A DNA stretch of 64,000 nt, taken from assembly GCA_949358305.1 (NCBI GenBank), contig OX442320.1, positions 994,501 to 1,058,500 on the forward strand. Reading direction: 5' to 3'. The stretch comes from Strigamia acuminata. Its lineage: Eukaryota; Arthropoda; Chilopoda; Geophilomorpha; Linotaeniidae. This document shows, piece after piece, positions 25,175 through 37,500 of this stretch (positions within the stretch are counted from its first letter, which is position 1; each line of letters starts with the position of its first letter). The notes under the pieces were generated by a model, which saw only the letters and a list, made by a program, of their open reading frames with translations, ran no database searches and was not told where the DNA came from. A program made the position numbers and the translations under genes.

Positions 25175-28100
25175 GGTCAAGGATCGAGTCGTCCGGACGA
25201 AGCAAAGTCGTTTGTGCGCTCAGTGGGTCGTTCGAATCGCGAAAAGGTTAGGAAGTCGTATTTTCGTCGTAATGGCGTCGTGTTTGCATCGAGTCGAGCC
25301 GCCATGAAGCCCGTATCGTGTCGTCGCCGAGTGAGGATTCGAAGGAGCCCAGCTGGTCGTTCGGGACGTGGTGAACGAGGTCGTCGTAGTCGTCTGGTGC
25401 CCCGCTGCTTGGACGGGTTGAACAACGTCGTCAAGCGAGTGGATGTCCGCCAGGGGTCGTCTGCGCGTACCCGAAGATATCCGTAGTACACAACGCAATG
25501 GACTCTCATCTGAACTTTTCGTGTTTTTTATTTTGATTAAGTTATTTGTTTTTGTCATATTTAATGCTTTATTCCGATGTTATTTAGTTTTGATTTTTTG
25601 TAAAGTCGCAATATCTTCTCTGGTTGAGATACGAGCTTACGTTAACGTTAGTTTTGTTGCCCTCTGGTGGCAGTCTACAGGAATTTCGCTTGTAAGCGGT
25701 TCTGAGGTGAATTTAGATAATTTTGATTAGTTTTTCGTATTTTTTTTTTGGGCTTCTAAAGCCAAGAGTTCGTTCGTTTCTCGACGAGATTTATTGTGAC
25801 TGGTGCCAAGCGCCGCTGTCTATTTGTTCTCATATCGAAAGTGCGTTTTTTGAATGTTTTTTAAGTATCTGAACGATTTGTTTGTTAAGATTAAGAGTGT
25901 TTTTTGCTGAGCGAAATTGATTGGTCGTGACCGTTTCTTTCTCGTTAGTCGAGTAGTTGCTTGTCGAGTTCCTCTTGCAAGGGAGTTTGAACCGAGTAGT
26001 TAGCCGTCACCTTGTCGGTGTGGGCGTTGTCCTGCACGGTTCGACTTAAATTGTCGTGCCGGTCAAGGCGAGAAAGGGGGTCGGAGAGCCATCAGTTTTG
26101 TTCAGAATTTTCTTTTGGAGGGAAAGGTGAAGGGAAACCAATTTATCCCTGTTCATAGTTTCTTTCGAAGTTGAGTTTGCACGCCACGTGCTGAGGTTTG
26201 GGAAAATTCTCTAATTTTCTCCTGCATATAGTTGATAAAGAGTTTGTCTGTTTTTAGTCTGTCTTGTCTTTGTCTTGTGATATGCCCAGGTCCCGTCTTC
26301 TATAAGGGATTCTGTCTCTCGTTTACAGTTACTTGGCTAGAAAGTATGTCCAAGTATTTTCACTTGATGTTTGAATCGATTGGGGGTTTCCGTGGGCCGG
26401 TGTCTCGCGAACGTCGATTCGGAGACGGGCAAGACGGTGAAGCCCGACGATTGTCAGAACGTTCTCCCTAGTTATTCGGGTAGGGAAGCACTGGTCATTT
26501 CCTTGAATTTGACCTGGAAGAAGTCCCGATGCGACTTCATTGGCTTTCTTGTTTGTTCTTAAGAATAACAGAATTTCGCCACGCTGAGCTTTAGCGCTCA
26601 AAAGATAAGGAGCTCCCTTTCATTACGGGTTGCTTAGCAACTTACCTCTACATTTACGCAATTAGAAGAGTTGGTGGGTTCAAGTCCAACACGGGGTAAG
26701 CCAAGTGCAATTGTTAGATAGTCCCTTTTTCTGAGACTTCGAGTTTTAGTTAAAATACTGCTCTCTCTCTTCTGAACGAAATCCGGTTGCTCCTGAAGGG
26801 TTTGGAGACGTCCATTCCTGGGTCACAGTGGGTTGTCCTTCTCTTACGGCTCGATAAGCCTGACGTGGGTTCACGAGTCCCACATTTTTCTTCGTGTTAA
26901 GCGAAAAAAAAACACAATACAATAGGGCCTCTCGCCTGTAGTTCCCTCTAGTTTGGTCATGCGTCTGTCCATAGAATACGGTGAAAGCTGGGGGTGGGAA
27001 ACTAATTTAGGTGCCCTTCGATTCGTGGCGTTTCAGTGCCATTTCCTTCACAAGGGATGAGCATGATGCGGCCAGATCGTGTAGTGGCTCGCTACTAAAG
27101 CGAGTTAATCAATGCTTCTTCTTTTCTCTTTACGGGTGTCGCGACCAGCGAAAGGTTGGTTGGTAGACATGCATGATCGTCTCTTTTCCTTCTACTTCTT
27201 ATCGTCTTGATGGTTCTTGTTGCCATTGTTACGCACAACTGATCAACGTTGATGCCTTTCTCTTGATTCGTCTTATCCTTTGTCTAGTCAGTCGGAGTAT
27301 ATCGTTTAAGCGGGTAATAGGTGCTTTTCTTCTCTCAATCTTCCTCTATTCAAAGTAATGCAAGTGGTACACAATTCTAGGGTCTTTAGACTTACAACGA
27401 CATACGCCGTAATTGGTTGAGCTTGGTGTGATAGGTCCAGAGGTGTGGTTGGTCTCTCCTCTGCGACTCATTTTGGTTGAAGATTTGAATGCTCTTCCTT
27501 CTACTGGCAACGGTCAAGGTCAAGTAGCTGATATGTTAGGGGTAGTCGAGATGTTAAGTCTGCACGTTGTTCTTCCTCCCATGGTGATGGCTCCACGTCC
27601 TTTGGGTGAACCCGGGGTGTAGATGACGTAGACATACAAAAGGTAACAGGTTATAAATTTCTTCTATTTTTCATAAGGCTTTTCTCTATCTGGTTAAAAA
27701 AGCACTACGCTTTGGTATAAGATTTCCTTTCCGTCATCTCTTGAACAAGTTGTACTCTTTCATCAACCCTGATTTAAGTTGGTAAACAACCATGCATGTT
27801 ACCCCAAATAATCCTTGTGATACTCTCTTGTTGGAATAGTTATAAATTGTCTCTTTCTCTTTCTTTGCCAAGCATGAGGCGCTAGCGATTCCTGATGCGA
27901 CGGTCGTGCTCAGACCAATGGCGTCGATGTAGGTCTTTTTTGAGCTCACATCGAGCAAGAATTCTATTTCTACATCATTAATCTTTTACAAGCTATACAA
28001 AAGCATCCTTGTCATTCTTATACTTCTTACTTGAAACAGTTAGGTTTTTGGATAAATTTCCTCGTGGGTGGGGTCGATATAGATCTTCCATTTCATATCC

Positions 28101-29405
28101 TAAGTCGCCCAAATTGGGGGTGCGTTTGGCGTTGGTCGGTATAACAGACGGCCCAGGTGCTCCTTCAACCACTCTTTTCTTCTTCTTCTCGTGGGTAGGA
28201 ATTCCTGCGGTTGAAATTATGGCGGAATATTTCAGCGGGTTGGGTAACGACAACAACGATCTCCCCCATGAAAACAAAAACGGTTTGGTCTCTGAGGTCC
28301 CAGGGAGTTAGACTAACAAAAGCTCCATTCTTTCTTTCTACGATAAAAGGCGCTTTCTAGAGTCATGGGCGTCGATGTCGGGGTCAATAGATTCATACAA
28401 GCTATTCTTTGACGTTTTTAAACAGGTAATGAACAGTATGGCTTACGGTTCTACGAGGATGACGGGATGTCTTCTTGCTTGACAGGTGGTAACCTGGGGA
28501 AGGGCTACTGAGGGGACTCGGTGGATAGCTGTCTGGGTTCCGGGTTGTGGCTGGTTAGCTCTAGTTTTCGGCGAAGTGCACGTCGTCCGGAGGCGGGGTT
28601 GATTTCTGTAGCTCTCTTTCTGTGCAGCTCTACTTCCTTCTCTTTTCTGTGGTGATTTCCCAGGGGTCTTTTTTCATTTCTATACAAGGTTGTTTTTCTT
28701 CTTTTCCTTTGTTAATCATACTTAGGTTAATGTGAAGGTCGGTTTCAAGTTAGTCGCCCAGTTCTCTGGTACGTTTATCTCTTAACGGTCCGGGTGCCAG
28801 GGACCGAAGGATTTTCGGCGGAGTTATTTCTTATCGGTGCTTGCAACTAAGTGCACCCGAATCGCTACGCCCACTCGCCGGGCTTTAATTAGTTTTTTCT
28901 CAATTCGACAGTTGCGTGAAGTTAGTGTGCGTTCGTTGTCGTAGATCGCCGAGCGCTGAAGCATTGAAGAACGGTTGAGCAACGGAATTGCTTCCTTGTT
29001 TTTTGTAATTTTGGAATGGTCTTGCGGGTCAGTTGGTCTGACGCACGCTGTGTGTTTCTGTCTCTGTGGACAGGTTGTCACAGTCGACTCACACAAATCT
29101 CGAACGAAGTCTTTTTTGTAGTTTCTTTTTTTTGATTCAGATAAATCCTCTTAGGACTGGGATACGCTTTTTGTTTTTTGCGCAGTGGTTACTGAGAATA
29201 GCTCGCAGCACAAAGTGCTAGCCTGCACTGCTAGTTGATCGTATTCTTTAGTTGAGTTTTCGCGTATCGTTTGATCTGCGTTTGTTTTCATAACGCTATG
29301 CTCTCGTAGTTAAAAGCTTTTGCGTTCGGACCAGTCAGGTCACGTATTGGTGCCGGATGGTTAAACGAGTTCTCGTTGCCTCCTTTTTTCGCGCTGGCAA
29401 TACGC
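25175..29405 (+). other. Interior of element B, no coding sequence recognised
   Basis: About 4.2 kb rich in T and G on the sense strand. The longest frames (60-112 codons) are scattered on both strands, start at random and show no motifs. Near 26641-26703 a tRNA-like piece is visible: CTTACCT can pair with GGGTAAG across a T-arm-like GGGTTCAAGTCC, followed by CCA. The last bases before the 3' LTR are a pyrimidine-rich stretch and then CTGGCAATACGC. Otherwise I see nothing identifiable. Confidence 0.75.
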
Positions 29406-30318
29406 TGTTGCTAGCAACCGCGATGGATTTAATTTTAGCTGTTTTATCTTACCGAAATGATTTGTTTCTTCTCGTACGTCGTTATTCGATTGCTCCTTCT
29501 CTTGGGAGAGTGGTTGCTTGTTTAACGTTTCTTGTAGCTGCATGTTTAGTGTTTTAGCAAGGTTTCAGGTCTTAAAAAGCCTTGATTCGTGCCCAGCACG
29601 CCTTCTCGTTGTTTAGTTCTGACCGTTTCGTTGTCGTGTTTGCTGCACCACGGTGTAGGCAGGTCGGTGATGCGTTATCGGTCACTTCCGGTTTGGGTTT
29701 TTTAGTTGTTTGGTTAGGATTCGGATATGATTTATGTTTTATATAGTTTAAGTTCTTACACTAAGCTTGTATTAGTTGTTAGTACGTCGTGCGATGCTGA
29801 CATTTACTGATTTTGTTAGCATTAAGTTGAGTTTTGGCCTTGCCTCCTGCGTGAGACATCTAGTGGCAAGGAGACGAAGTCTGTATTTTTCATTAAGTGT
29901 TGTTTTACAAGTTTTTATTCGGATTCGATTGTTCACGAGATGTTTTGCTCGTGAACTATACACAGTTGCATTGTTTAAGTCAGTTTTATGTTGACATTTT
30001 GAAGTAAAGACATCGTTTGCTTTTAATGTCTTGTTTTTGTTCTCGTTTGAGCTGGCCGCGCGCGCTATTTGATGTTCGATCGCAAATAGGCCTCGCCATG
30101 CCAGCAGTGTTTTCCCTTGAGCGTGAGCTCTTTTACAAACAGGTCAGCCACGTTCAGGCCATTAGAGTGGCCAAGTTGATGTCAGGCGCGAACGTCAAGA
30201 TCACGAAACGATCCGTATCGTCGTTCGTTGATCTCGAGGACGGTTCGGGCGGGCCGCGCCGACATTTCTCCCGCCTTCCGGCGCCGTCTTTCACGGTCTT
30301 CTGGTGGCGCCAGAAACA
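29406..30318 (+). repeat. 3' LTR of element B (913 bp)
   Basis: It is the same length as the 5' LTR and nearly identical to it. It is followed by the CCAT duplication and then by the resumed RT frame of element A. Confidence 0.94.
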
Positions 30319-32919
30319 CCATTCCTCCTATGCGCAACCATTCGCAAACATGCAAAACAATTTGAGAAAACACACGCCAAAGAAGTTGATGCGCTTGATG
30401 ATGGAATTTTTATGGATGACTTAACATCTGGAGGAGATTTTCCAGCCGACACGACGACACATTGCGAGAGATTGAAGATGATTTTAGACAGCGGAAAACT
30501 TCCCCTTGTGAAGTGGGCGACTTGCAGCAAAGACGTCTTCGAGAACTTGAAAAAAGAGGGATTCCACATGCGGGGCGAGGAGTTTTCTAGTCTTGGAATC
30601 ATTAAAATGCTCGGCATACTTTGGGACACAGAAAAGGACATGATAATGTTTAAAATACCGAAAATTGAAAAAATTCCTATTACAAAGCGAGAAGTTGTCT
30701 CATTTTTAGCATCAATTTTCGATCCCATGGGACTCTTGGCTCCTGTGATTCTTCAAATGAAATTGCTCATTCAAGCGATCTGGGCTCGGACGAAAAAATG
30801 GGATGAAAAGATTCTTGATTCGGAGAAAAAAGAAATTGAAGAATGGAATTTCGACATCCAACAACTCAAGGAACTAAAAGTTCAACGTTGGTTAAATACT
30901 TATTCAGGTCAGGAAATAACCCTAGAAGTTTTTTGTGACGCCAGCACAAAAGCATTTGGCTGCACGATTTTTGTCGTCAACGTTGAGGGCAAAAGAACAT
31001 TGTTGTTAAGTAAATGCCGCATTGCGCCGGCCAAAAAAGTTACTCTTCCTCGACTCGAATTAACAGCAGCAGTGGTTGGAGTCAGAATGACAAAATATCT
31101 GCTCGAGAACTTTCTTCCTGGATACCCCGTCACTGAAGTTCGTTACTACTCGGACTCCACTATTACACTCGCCTGGATTAATTCAGACAAAAATGTTTGG
31201 AAACCATATGTCTCAAACCGAGTTCAGGAAATTATTTCCTTTTCCAAGCCTGAGCAATGGTCTCATGTGCCAACCGAATTCAACCCAGCTGACTTATTGA
31301 CCCGTCCACACAACTCAAAAACATTGATGAACAATAAACTTTGGTGGGACGGAGTTGATGTATCAAAGCTGGAAAAGAAAGAAGTTATACAGGAAAACCC
31401 ACCCGATGAAGAGAGAAAAATAATTGTTATGACTATTCAAGTTAAAGAGAATTTTATTTACAAATTTTTCCGACGTTTTAGTAATTACAATCGACTTTTG
31501 AGAGTGTTTTCCTACATAATGAGATGGAAAAGTCAACTTGTTCGCGGTGAGCCCCTCTCGCCACTCGAGTTGGAGGCAAACCAACTGAAGATCCTAAAAC
31601 TTTCGCAGAAACTACATTTTTTGGAGGAAGTCGAAGACGTGAAAAACAAAAGGGAATTAAGCAAACATTCCACTTTGAGGAATTTCGAACTCTTTATTGA
31701 CGAAAACGGATTACATAGACTTCATAGCCGTTTGAAAAAATCTTTATTGACATTTGATGAAGTCTATCCCATTATTTTGCATTACGATAGTTGGATAACA
31801 CGACTGTTGATCAGAAAAGCACATCTAGAACTACTTCACGGTGATATTAGTGAAACCCTTTATCACTTGCGTGAACAATTTTGGATCATAAGAGGAAGAA
31901 AAACAATTCAGACAGTGATTAGAGAGTGTGCAATTTGCAGACGTGCTAAACTTGCGAGAAATAACCCTTCTACTGGTGACCTTCCCACTGAACGTGTAAC
32001 TCCAGCGGCTCCATTCCAACACACTGGAATTGATCATCTTGGACCCATTTATGTTGGCAACAACAAAAAGGAACGAAAAAAGGTTTATATTCTTTTATTC
32101 ACGTGCATGGTGACAAGAAGCTTGCACTTAGAAGTGTCTGAAGATCTTTCTGTTCCCAAGTTTTTGTTAGCAATGCGACGATTTGGAGCTCGTTTTGGCT
32201 ATCCTGCCAAAATATTCTCAGATAATAGCAAAACATTCGAACGCGGTAGTGTGGAGTTACAATCATGGGGCAAGCTCATTGGTCACAAGGACATACAAAC
32301 TTTCTTATCTGAAAAAAGAGTGTTATGGACTTTTATTCCACCACTGTCCCCCTGGATGGGAGGGGCATGGGAACGACTTGTCCGTTCAGTTAAAGATAAA
32401 CTTCGAAAAACTTTGCTTCGATATACCGTTGATTTGGAGACTCTTCAAACTTTAGCTTTGGAAATTAGTTCCGTATTAAATTCAAGACCTTTGTCCTACG
32501 TTCCCGACAGTGTTGATGGAGGCAGAATTTTGGCGCCTGAAAATTTTTTAACCGGTGGTTTACCAAAATACCTTATAAACAAAAAATTGAGTGCCATCAA
32601 AAAGACAGATTTAAGAAAATTAGACATTAAACGCAGACAGTTCATTTGGGAATTTTGGAGAGTGTGGAGAAAAAGTTATCTTATGCAATTGCGAAATTTT
32701 TATGAAACCAAAGGTGATAAAAATTTCAAAAACCCCAAAGTGAATCAGATCGTGTTGTTGGAAAAAATAGGAACAAATCCCTATTTTTGGCCACTTGCCC
32801 GGATAAAGGAGATTTTTCCAGGTGAGGATGGTTTTATTCGAGTCATTAAAGTGGTGCTACCAGATGGACGTGAACTGAAAAGATCAGTTAAGCATGTGAG
32901 AGCTCTTGAACTGGACTGA
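30319..32919 (+). pseudogene. Element A Gag-Pol, 3' part: RT, RNase H, integrase
   Basis: The frame is open from 30304, but element A sequence starts at the CCAT duplication (PFLLCATI). Codons counted from 30304: RT active site FMDD at 36-39; RNase H FCDAS near 212 and YSDST near 281; integrase zinc-binding region about 508-553 (KAHLELLHG, ECAICRRAK); DDE core D577 (TGIDHLG), D640 (FSDNSK) and E690 (GGAWERL), with 49 residues between the last two; C-terminal integrase domain ending RALELD. All catalytic residues are present, and the stop is TGA 32917-32919. The only damage to the gene is the element B insertion. There is no envelope frame after it; only 53 bases separate the stop from the LTR. 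Confidence 0.93.
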
Positions 32920-32972
32920 TTTGTTTGAGCTCGTTGTGTTTTCTCTTCTCTGTTCTCTCGCCGGCAATTCGC
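32920..32972 (+). other. 3' end of element A with atypical plus-strand primer region
   Basis: Between the stop codon and the LTR lies a pyrimidine-rich stretch and then CGCCGGCAATTCGC, directly followed by TGTTGC. A polypurine tract is expected here and is absent on the sense strand. The same GGCAAT arrangement precedes the 3' LTRs of elements B and C. Confidence 0.7.
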
Positions 32973-34539
32973 TGTTGCAAGACAGCGTGGAAGAATTGTT
33001 GTGCTGAGATTGTGTCAATAAATATTACTAATTGCTTTTATTTGTTTAATTTTCCTTTAGTGTTTTATTTTTCATAATTAATTGATATTTTTCACTTTAC
33101 AGGAATTTTGACTTATTAAAATGTTTTTCACTGATTTTTATTGTCACTTTTCAATTTAATGTAGTGTTAATACTTTGCTATTATTTTATTCGTGTCTTTT
33201 TGAGTGCATTTATGAACCTTTCTATTAATTTTCCATGATTTGTGTTTATTGCGTGCAGTTCTAATGTTTTCTTCGTTTTCTGGCATACATTTGCGATGCT
33301 CGATACGTCATTTTTCGGTTCCTAGCGGACTTTTGCTTCCGTCTTCTAACCTTTCGTTTAGTGCTTTAAAACTCATTTGGAGTTTGTTTTATTATTGTTT
33401 CAGACTAATTCGGGTCTGATCTTTCTTTCTGGATGCATTAGAACTGCCCAAAATGCTTCGATCGGTTGTTTCAAACGTTCGTTGTCGGCTGCCGTATAAG
33501 CGTAGCCGAGAATGTTCGGTTCGATCAACATTTTCGTATTATTTAAACTTGTGTGTATTAATTCAGTATTTTGTAATGGGAATTATTAATTACTCTTGTA
33601 ATTTAATCACTACTTTATTCGTTATTTACATTAAGTGCCTTTTATTCCAATTTCAAATTGTTTTGACGCTTTTGCAATGTTCGCCGGACGCCATGTTTGA
33701 TCCAACACCTTTGTTTTGTTCGCCGATCGCCATGTTTGTCCCAAGCGACGATTACACAATGTAACCGTTATTTTTGTATTTTATATTCTTATAATCTGCA
33801 TTTACTATTTCATTTCGAAGTGTTTTCACCTGTATTCTTTGCTAATTTTGCATTTTTATTCCGTTCGGAATTCAAATGTTTTGATTGCATCATTTTGCTT
33901 GACGCTGATTGGCTGTCTCGATCGTCTGCTTGACGATCATTGTTTTCGTTCCGTTTGCACTGTTATACTCTTCTGATCTTATTGTTGTGATTAGATATTT
34001 TATTCCTGGTATTCTTGTGGTCATTTTAGTGTATCACAATCTTTATTTCGTGCAGTTTTTATGTAAATACAACTTTGCTGTGATTTCGTTTCCTCCGTTG
34101 CTATGACAACGGAGTTTCTTGTGTATCTGTATTTCGCCGCTATCGGCTTGGCGCGTGCCGTAATTGGGTACTGCGCATGTGCGGTTCCTCAGGAACCAAT
34201 GTAATCAGTGTATTTTATTCAGTTCTCAACCAACTTTTTAATAAACAAGTTGTTTTTTGTTAACTCCCGTGTTTTCTATTTTCAACCTTAGTTTTCAATG
34301 TGTTGTGAGTAGTTAAGCCTTTCCCTGGATTAGCCATTGATTCAGCACTCCATTGGATATTAATCATCGGTGTTCCCATCAATGCTCCATGCATTCATCA
34401 ATAGTTTTCAGTGCGGATTTGTGTTCTCAGCGCGGTTTTCGTACGAATTTAACAATACGATCACTTGAGTTTTTAGAGGCGGGAAATTCAAATAGCCCCA
34501 ACCCCATTCCTAGCTGTTTGGTGTTGACAGACCGCAACA
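32973..34539 (+). repeat. 3' LTR of element A (1567 bp)
   Basis: It matches 19121-20688 apart from one missing T and one substitution. It is followed by GAGA and the rest of the interrupted satellite monomer (GAGACATTGG). Confidence 0.94.
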
Positions 34540-37500
34540 GAGACATTGGTCTTGTGGTGTTTGTGCTAAGTCAACTGTGATGAGATCAAAAGTCTATTCT
34601 CCCAAATCATTGCTTGGATGTTTCTAAAACTTACATTGGAGCCTTCTACTAAGGTTTAAACACTATTTCTGAACATTCAGAGACATTGGTCTTGTGGTGT
34701 TTGTGCTAAGTCAACTATGATGAGATCAAAAGTCTATTCTCCCAAATGATTGCTTGGATGTTTCTAAAACTTACATTGGAGCCTTCTACTAAGGTTTAAA
34801 CACTATTTCTGAACATTCAGAGACATTGGTCTTGTGGTGTTTGTGCTAAGTCAACTGTGATGAGATCAAAAGTCTATTCTCGCAAATCATTGCTTGGATG
34901 TTGCTAAAACTTCTCTTGAAGTCTTCTACTAAGGTTTAAACACTATTTCTGAACATTCAGAGACATTGGTCTTGTGGTGTTTGTGCTAAGTCAACTGCGA
35001 TGTGAAATGAGCTCAAAATTTTTTTTTCAAAATTTTTTGCTTGGATGTTGCTAAAACTTACATTGGAGCCTTCTACTAAGGTTTAAACACTATTTCTGAA
35101 TATTCAGAGACATTGGTCTTGTGGTGTTTGTGCTAGGTCAACTGTGATGAGATCAAAAGTCTATTCTCCCAAATCATTGCTTGGATGTTTCTAAAACTTA
35201 CATTGGAGCCTTCTACTAAGGTTTAAACACTATTTCTGAACATTCAGAGACATTGGTCTTGTGGTGTTTGTGCTAAGTTAACTGTGATGAGATCAAAAGT
35301 CTATTCTCGCAAATCATTACTTGGATGTTGCTAAAACTTCTCTTGAAGTCTTCTACTAAGGTTTAAACACTATTTCTGAACATTCAGAGACATTGGTCTT
35401 GTGGTGTTTGTGCTAAGTCAACTGCGATGTGAAATGAGCTCAAAATTTTTTTTTCAAAATTTATTGCTTGGATGTTGCTAAAACTTAGAATTGGAGCCTT
35501 CTACTAAGGTTTAAACACTATTTCTGAATATTCAGAGACATTGGTCTTGTGGTGTTTGTGCTAAGTCAACTATGATGAGATCAAAAGTCTATTCTCCCAA
35601 ATCATTGCTTGGATGTTTCTAAAACTTACATTGGAGCCTTCTACTAAGGTTTAAACACTATTTCTGAACATTCAGAGACATTGGTCTTGTGGTGTTTGTG
35701 CTAAGTCAACTGTGATGAGATCAAAAGTCTATTCTCGCAAATCATTGCTTGGATGTTGCTAAAACTTCTCTTGAAGTCTTCTACTAAGGTTTAAACACTA
35801 TTTCTGAACATTCAGAGACATTGGTCTTGTGGTGTTTGTGCTAAGTCAACTGCGATGTGAAATGAGCTCAAAATTTTTTTTTCAAAATTTTTTGCTTGGA
35901 TGTTGCTAAAACTTACATTGGAGCCTTCTACTAAGGTTTAAACACTATTTCTGAATATTCAGAGACATTGGTCTTGTGGTGTTTGTGCTAAGTCAACTGT
36001 GATGAGATCAAAAGTCTATTCTCCCAAATCATTGCTTGGATGTTTCTAAAACTTACATTGGAGCCTTCTACTAAGGTTTAAACACTATTTCTGAACATTC
36101 AGAGACATTGGTCTTGTGGTGTTTGTGCTAAGTTAACTGTGATGAGATCAAAAGTCTATTCTCGCAAATCATTACTTGGATGTTGCTAAAACTTCTCTTG
36201 AAGTCTTCTACTAAGGTTTAAACACTATTTCTGAACATTCAGAGACATTGGTCTTGTGGTGTTTGTGCTAAGTCAACTGCGATGTGAAATGAGCTCAAAA
36301 TTTTTTTTTCAAAATTTATTGCTTGGATGTTGCTAAAACTTACATTGGAGCCTTCTACTAAGGTTTAAACACTATTTCTGAATATTCAGAGACATTGGTC
36401 TTGTGGTGTTTGTGCTAAGTCAACTGTGATGAGATCAAAAGTCTATTCTCCCAAATCATTGCTTGGATGTTTCTAAAACTTACATTGGAGCCTTCTACTA
36501 AGGTTTAAACACTATTTCTGAACATTCAGAGACATTGGTCTTGTGGTGTTTGTGCTAAGTCAACTATGATGAGATCAAAAGTCTATTCTCCCAAATGATT
36601 GCTTGGATGTTTCTAAAACTTACATTGGAGCCTTCTACTAAGGTTTAAACACTATTTCTGAACATTCAGAGACATTGGTCTTGTAGTGTTTGTGCTAAGT
36701 CAACTGTGATGAGATCAAAAGTCTATTCTCGCAAATCATTGCTTGGATGTTGCTAAAACTTCTCTTGAAGTCTTCTACTAAGGTTTAAACACTATTTCTG
36801 AACATTCAGAGACATTGGTCTTGTGGTGTTTGTGCTAAGTCAACTGCGATGTGAAATGAGCTCAAAATTTTTTTTTCAAAATTTTTTGTTTGGATGTTGC
36901 TAAAACTTACATTGGAGCCTTCTACTAAGGTTTAAACACTATTTCTGAATATTCAGAGACATTGGTCTTGTGGTGTTTGTGCTAAGTCAACTGTGATGAG
37001 ATCAAAAGTCTATTCTCCCAAATCATTGCTTGGATGTTTCTAAAACTTACATTGGAGCCTTCTACTAAGGTTTAAACACTATTTCTGAACATTCAGAGAC
37101 ATTGATCTTGTGGTCTTTGTGCTAAGTCAACTGCAATGTGAAATAAGCTCAAAATTTTTTTTTCAAAATTTATTGCTTGGATGTTGCTAAAACTTACATT
37201 GAAGGCTTCTACTAAGGTTTAAACACTATTTCTGAACATTCAGAGACATTGGTCTTGTGGTGTTTGTGCTAAGTCAACTGTGATGAGATCAAAAGTCTAT
37301 TCTCCCAAATCATTGCTTGGATGTTTCTAAAACTTACATTGGAGCCTTCTACTAAGGTTTAAACACTATTTCTGAACATTCAGAGACATTGGTCTTGTGG
37401 TGTTTGTGCTAAGTCAACTGTGATGAGATCAAAAGTCTATTCTCCCAAATCATTGCTTGGATGTTTCTAAAACTTACATTGGAGCCTTCTACTAAGGTTT

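Larger units (their letters stand above)
24237..30318 (+). mobile_element. Element B: non-coding LTR retrotransposon (LARD-like) inside element A
   Basis: Two 913-bp LTRs flank 4256 bp of internal DNA. Target duplications CCAT lie at 24233-24236 and 30319-30322. LTR ends are TGTTGC...AAACA. I find no frame in the interior with Gag, protease, RT or integrase motifs, so it must be mobilised in trans. It shares with elements A and C a TGTT LTR start, TGACCAGGAT in the primer site and a GGCAAT motif before the 3' LTR. The LTRs appear to differ by one base (TTTTTTG versus TTTCTTG), so the insertion is young and postdates element A. Confidence 0.92.
19121..34539 (+). mobile_element. Element A: BEL/Pao LTR retrotransposon, carrying a nested insertion
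   Basis: LTRs at 19121-20688 and 32973-34539 are flanked by GAGA duplications (19117-19120, 34540-34543). The target is mid-monomer satellite. The LTRs differ by one base and one 1-bp gap as far as I can see. Between them lie a tRNA-His-like primer site, a 0.9-kb leader and one Gag-Pol frame of BEL/Pao type. Element B splits the frame within reverse transcriptase. If element B and one copy of its target duplication are discounted, the two coding parts sum to 5235 bases (1745 codons including stop), so the frame is otherwise uninterrupted. No env frame is present. Confidence 0.95.

Noticed and set aside
24929-25486. 186-codon frame starting in element B's LTR and crossing the primer site
   Set aside because: Arginine-rich low-complexity product, no homology recognised, and a primer site inside it; more likely chance than a gene.
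27073-27110. CTCGC/GCGAG stem-loop with a 7-base loop resembling a tRNA anticodon arm
   Set aside because: The loop lacks the conserved U33 and no acceptor or T arm is found around it.
28009-28311. 100-codon plus-strand and 94-codon minus-strand frames in element B
   Set aside because: They overlap each other, have no recognisable motif and no coding context.
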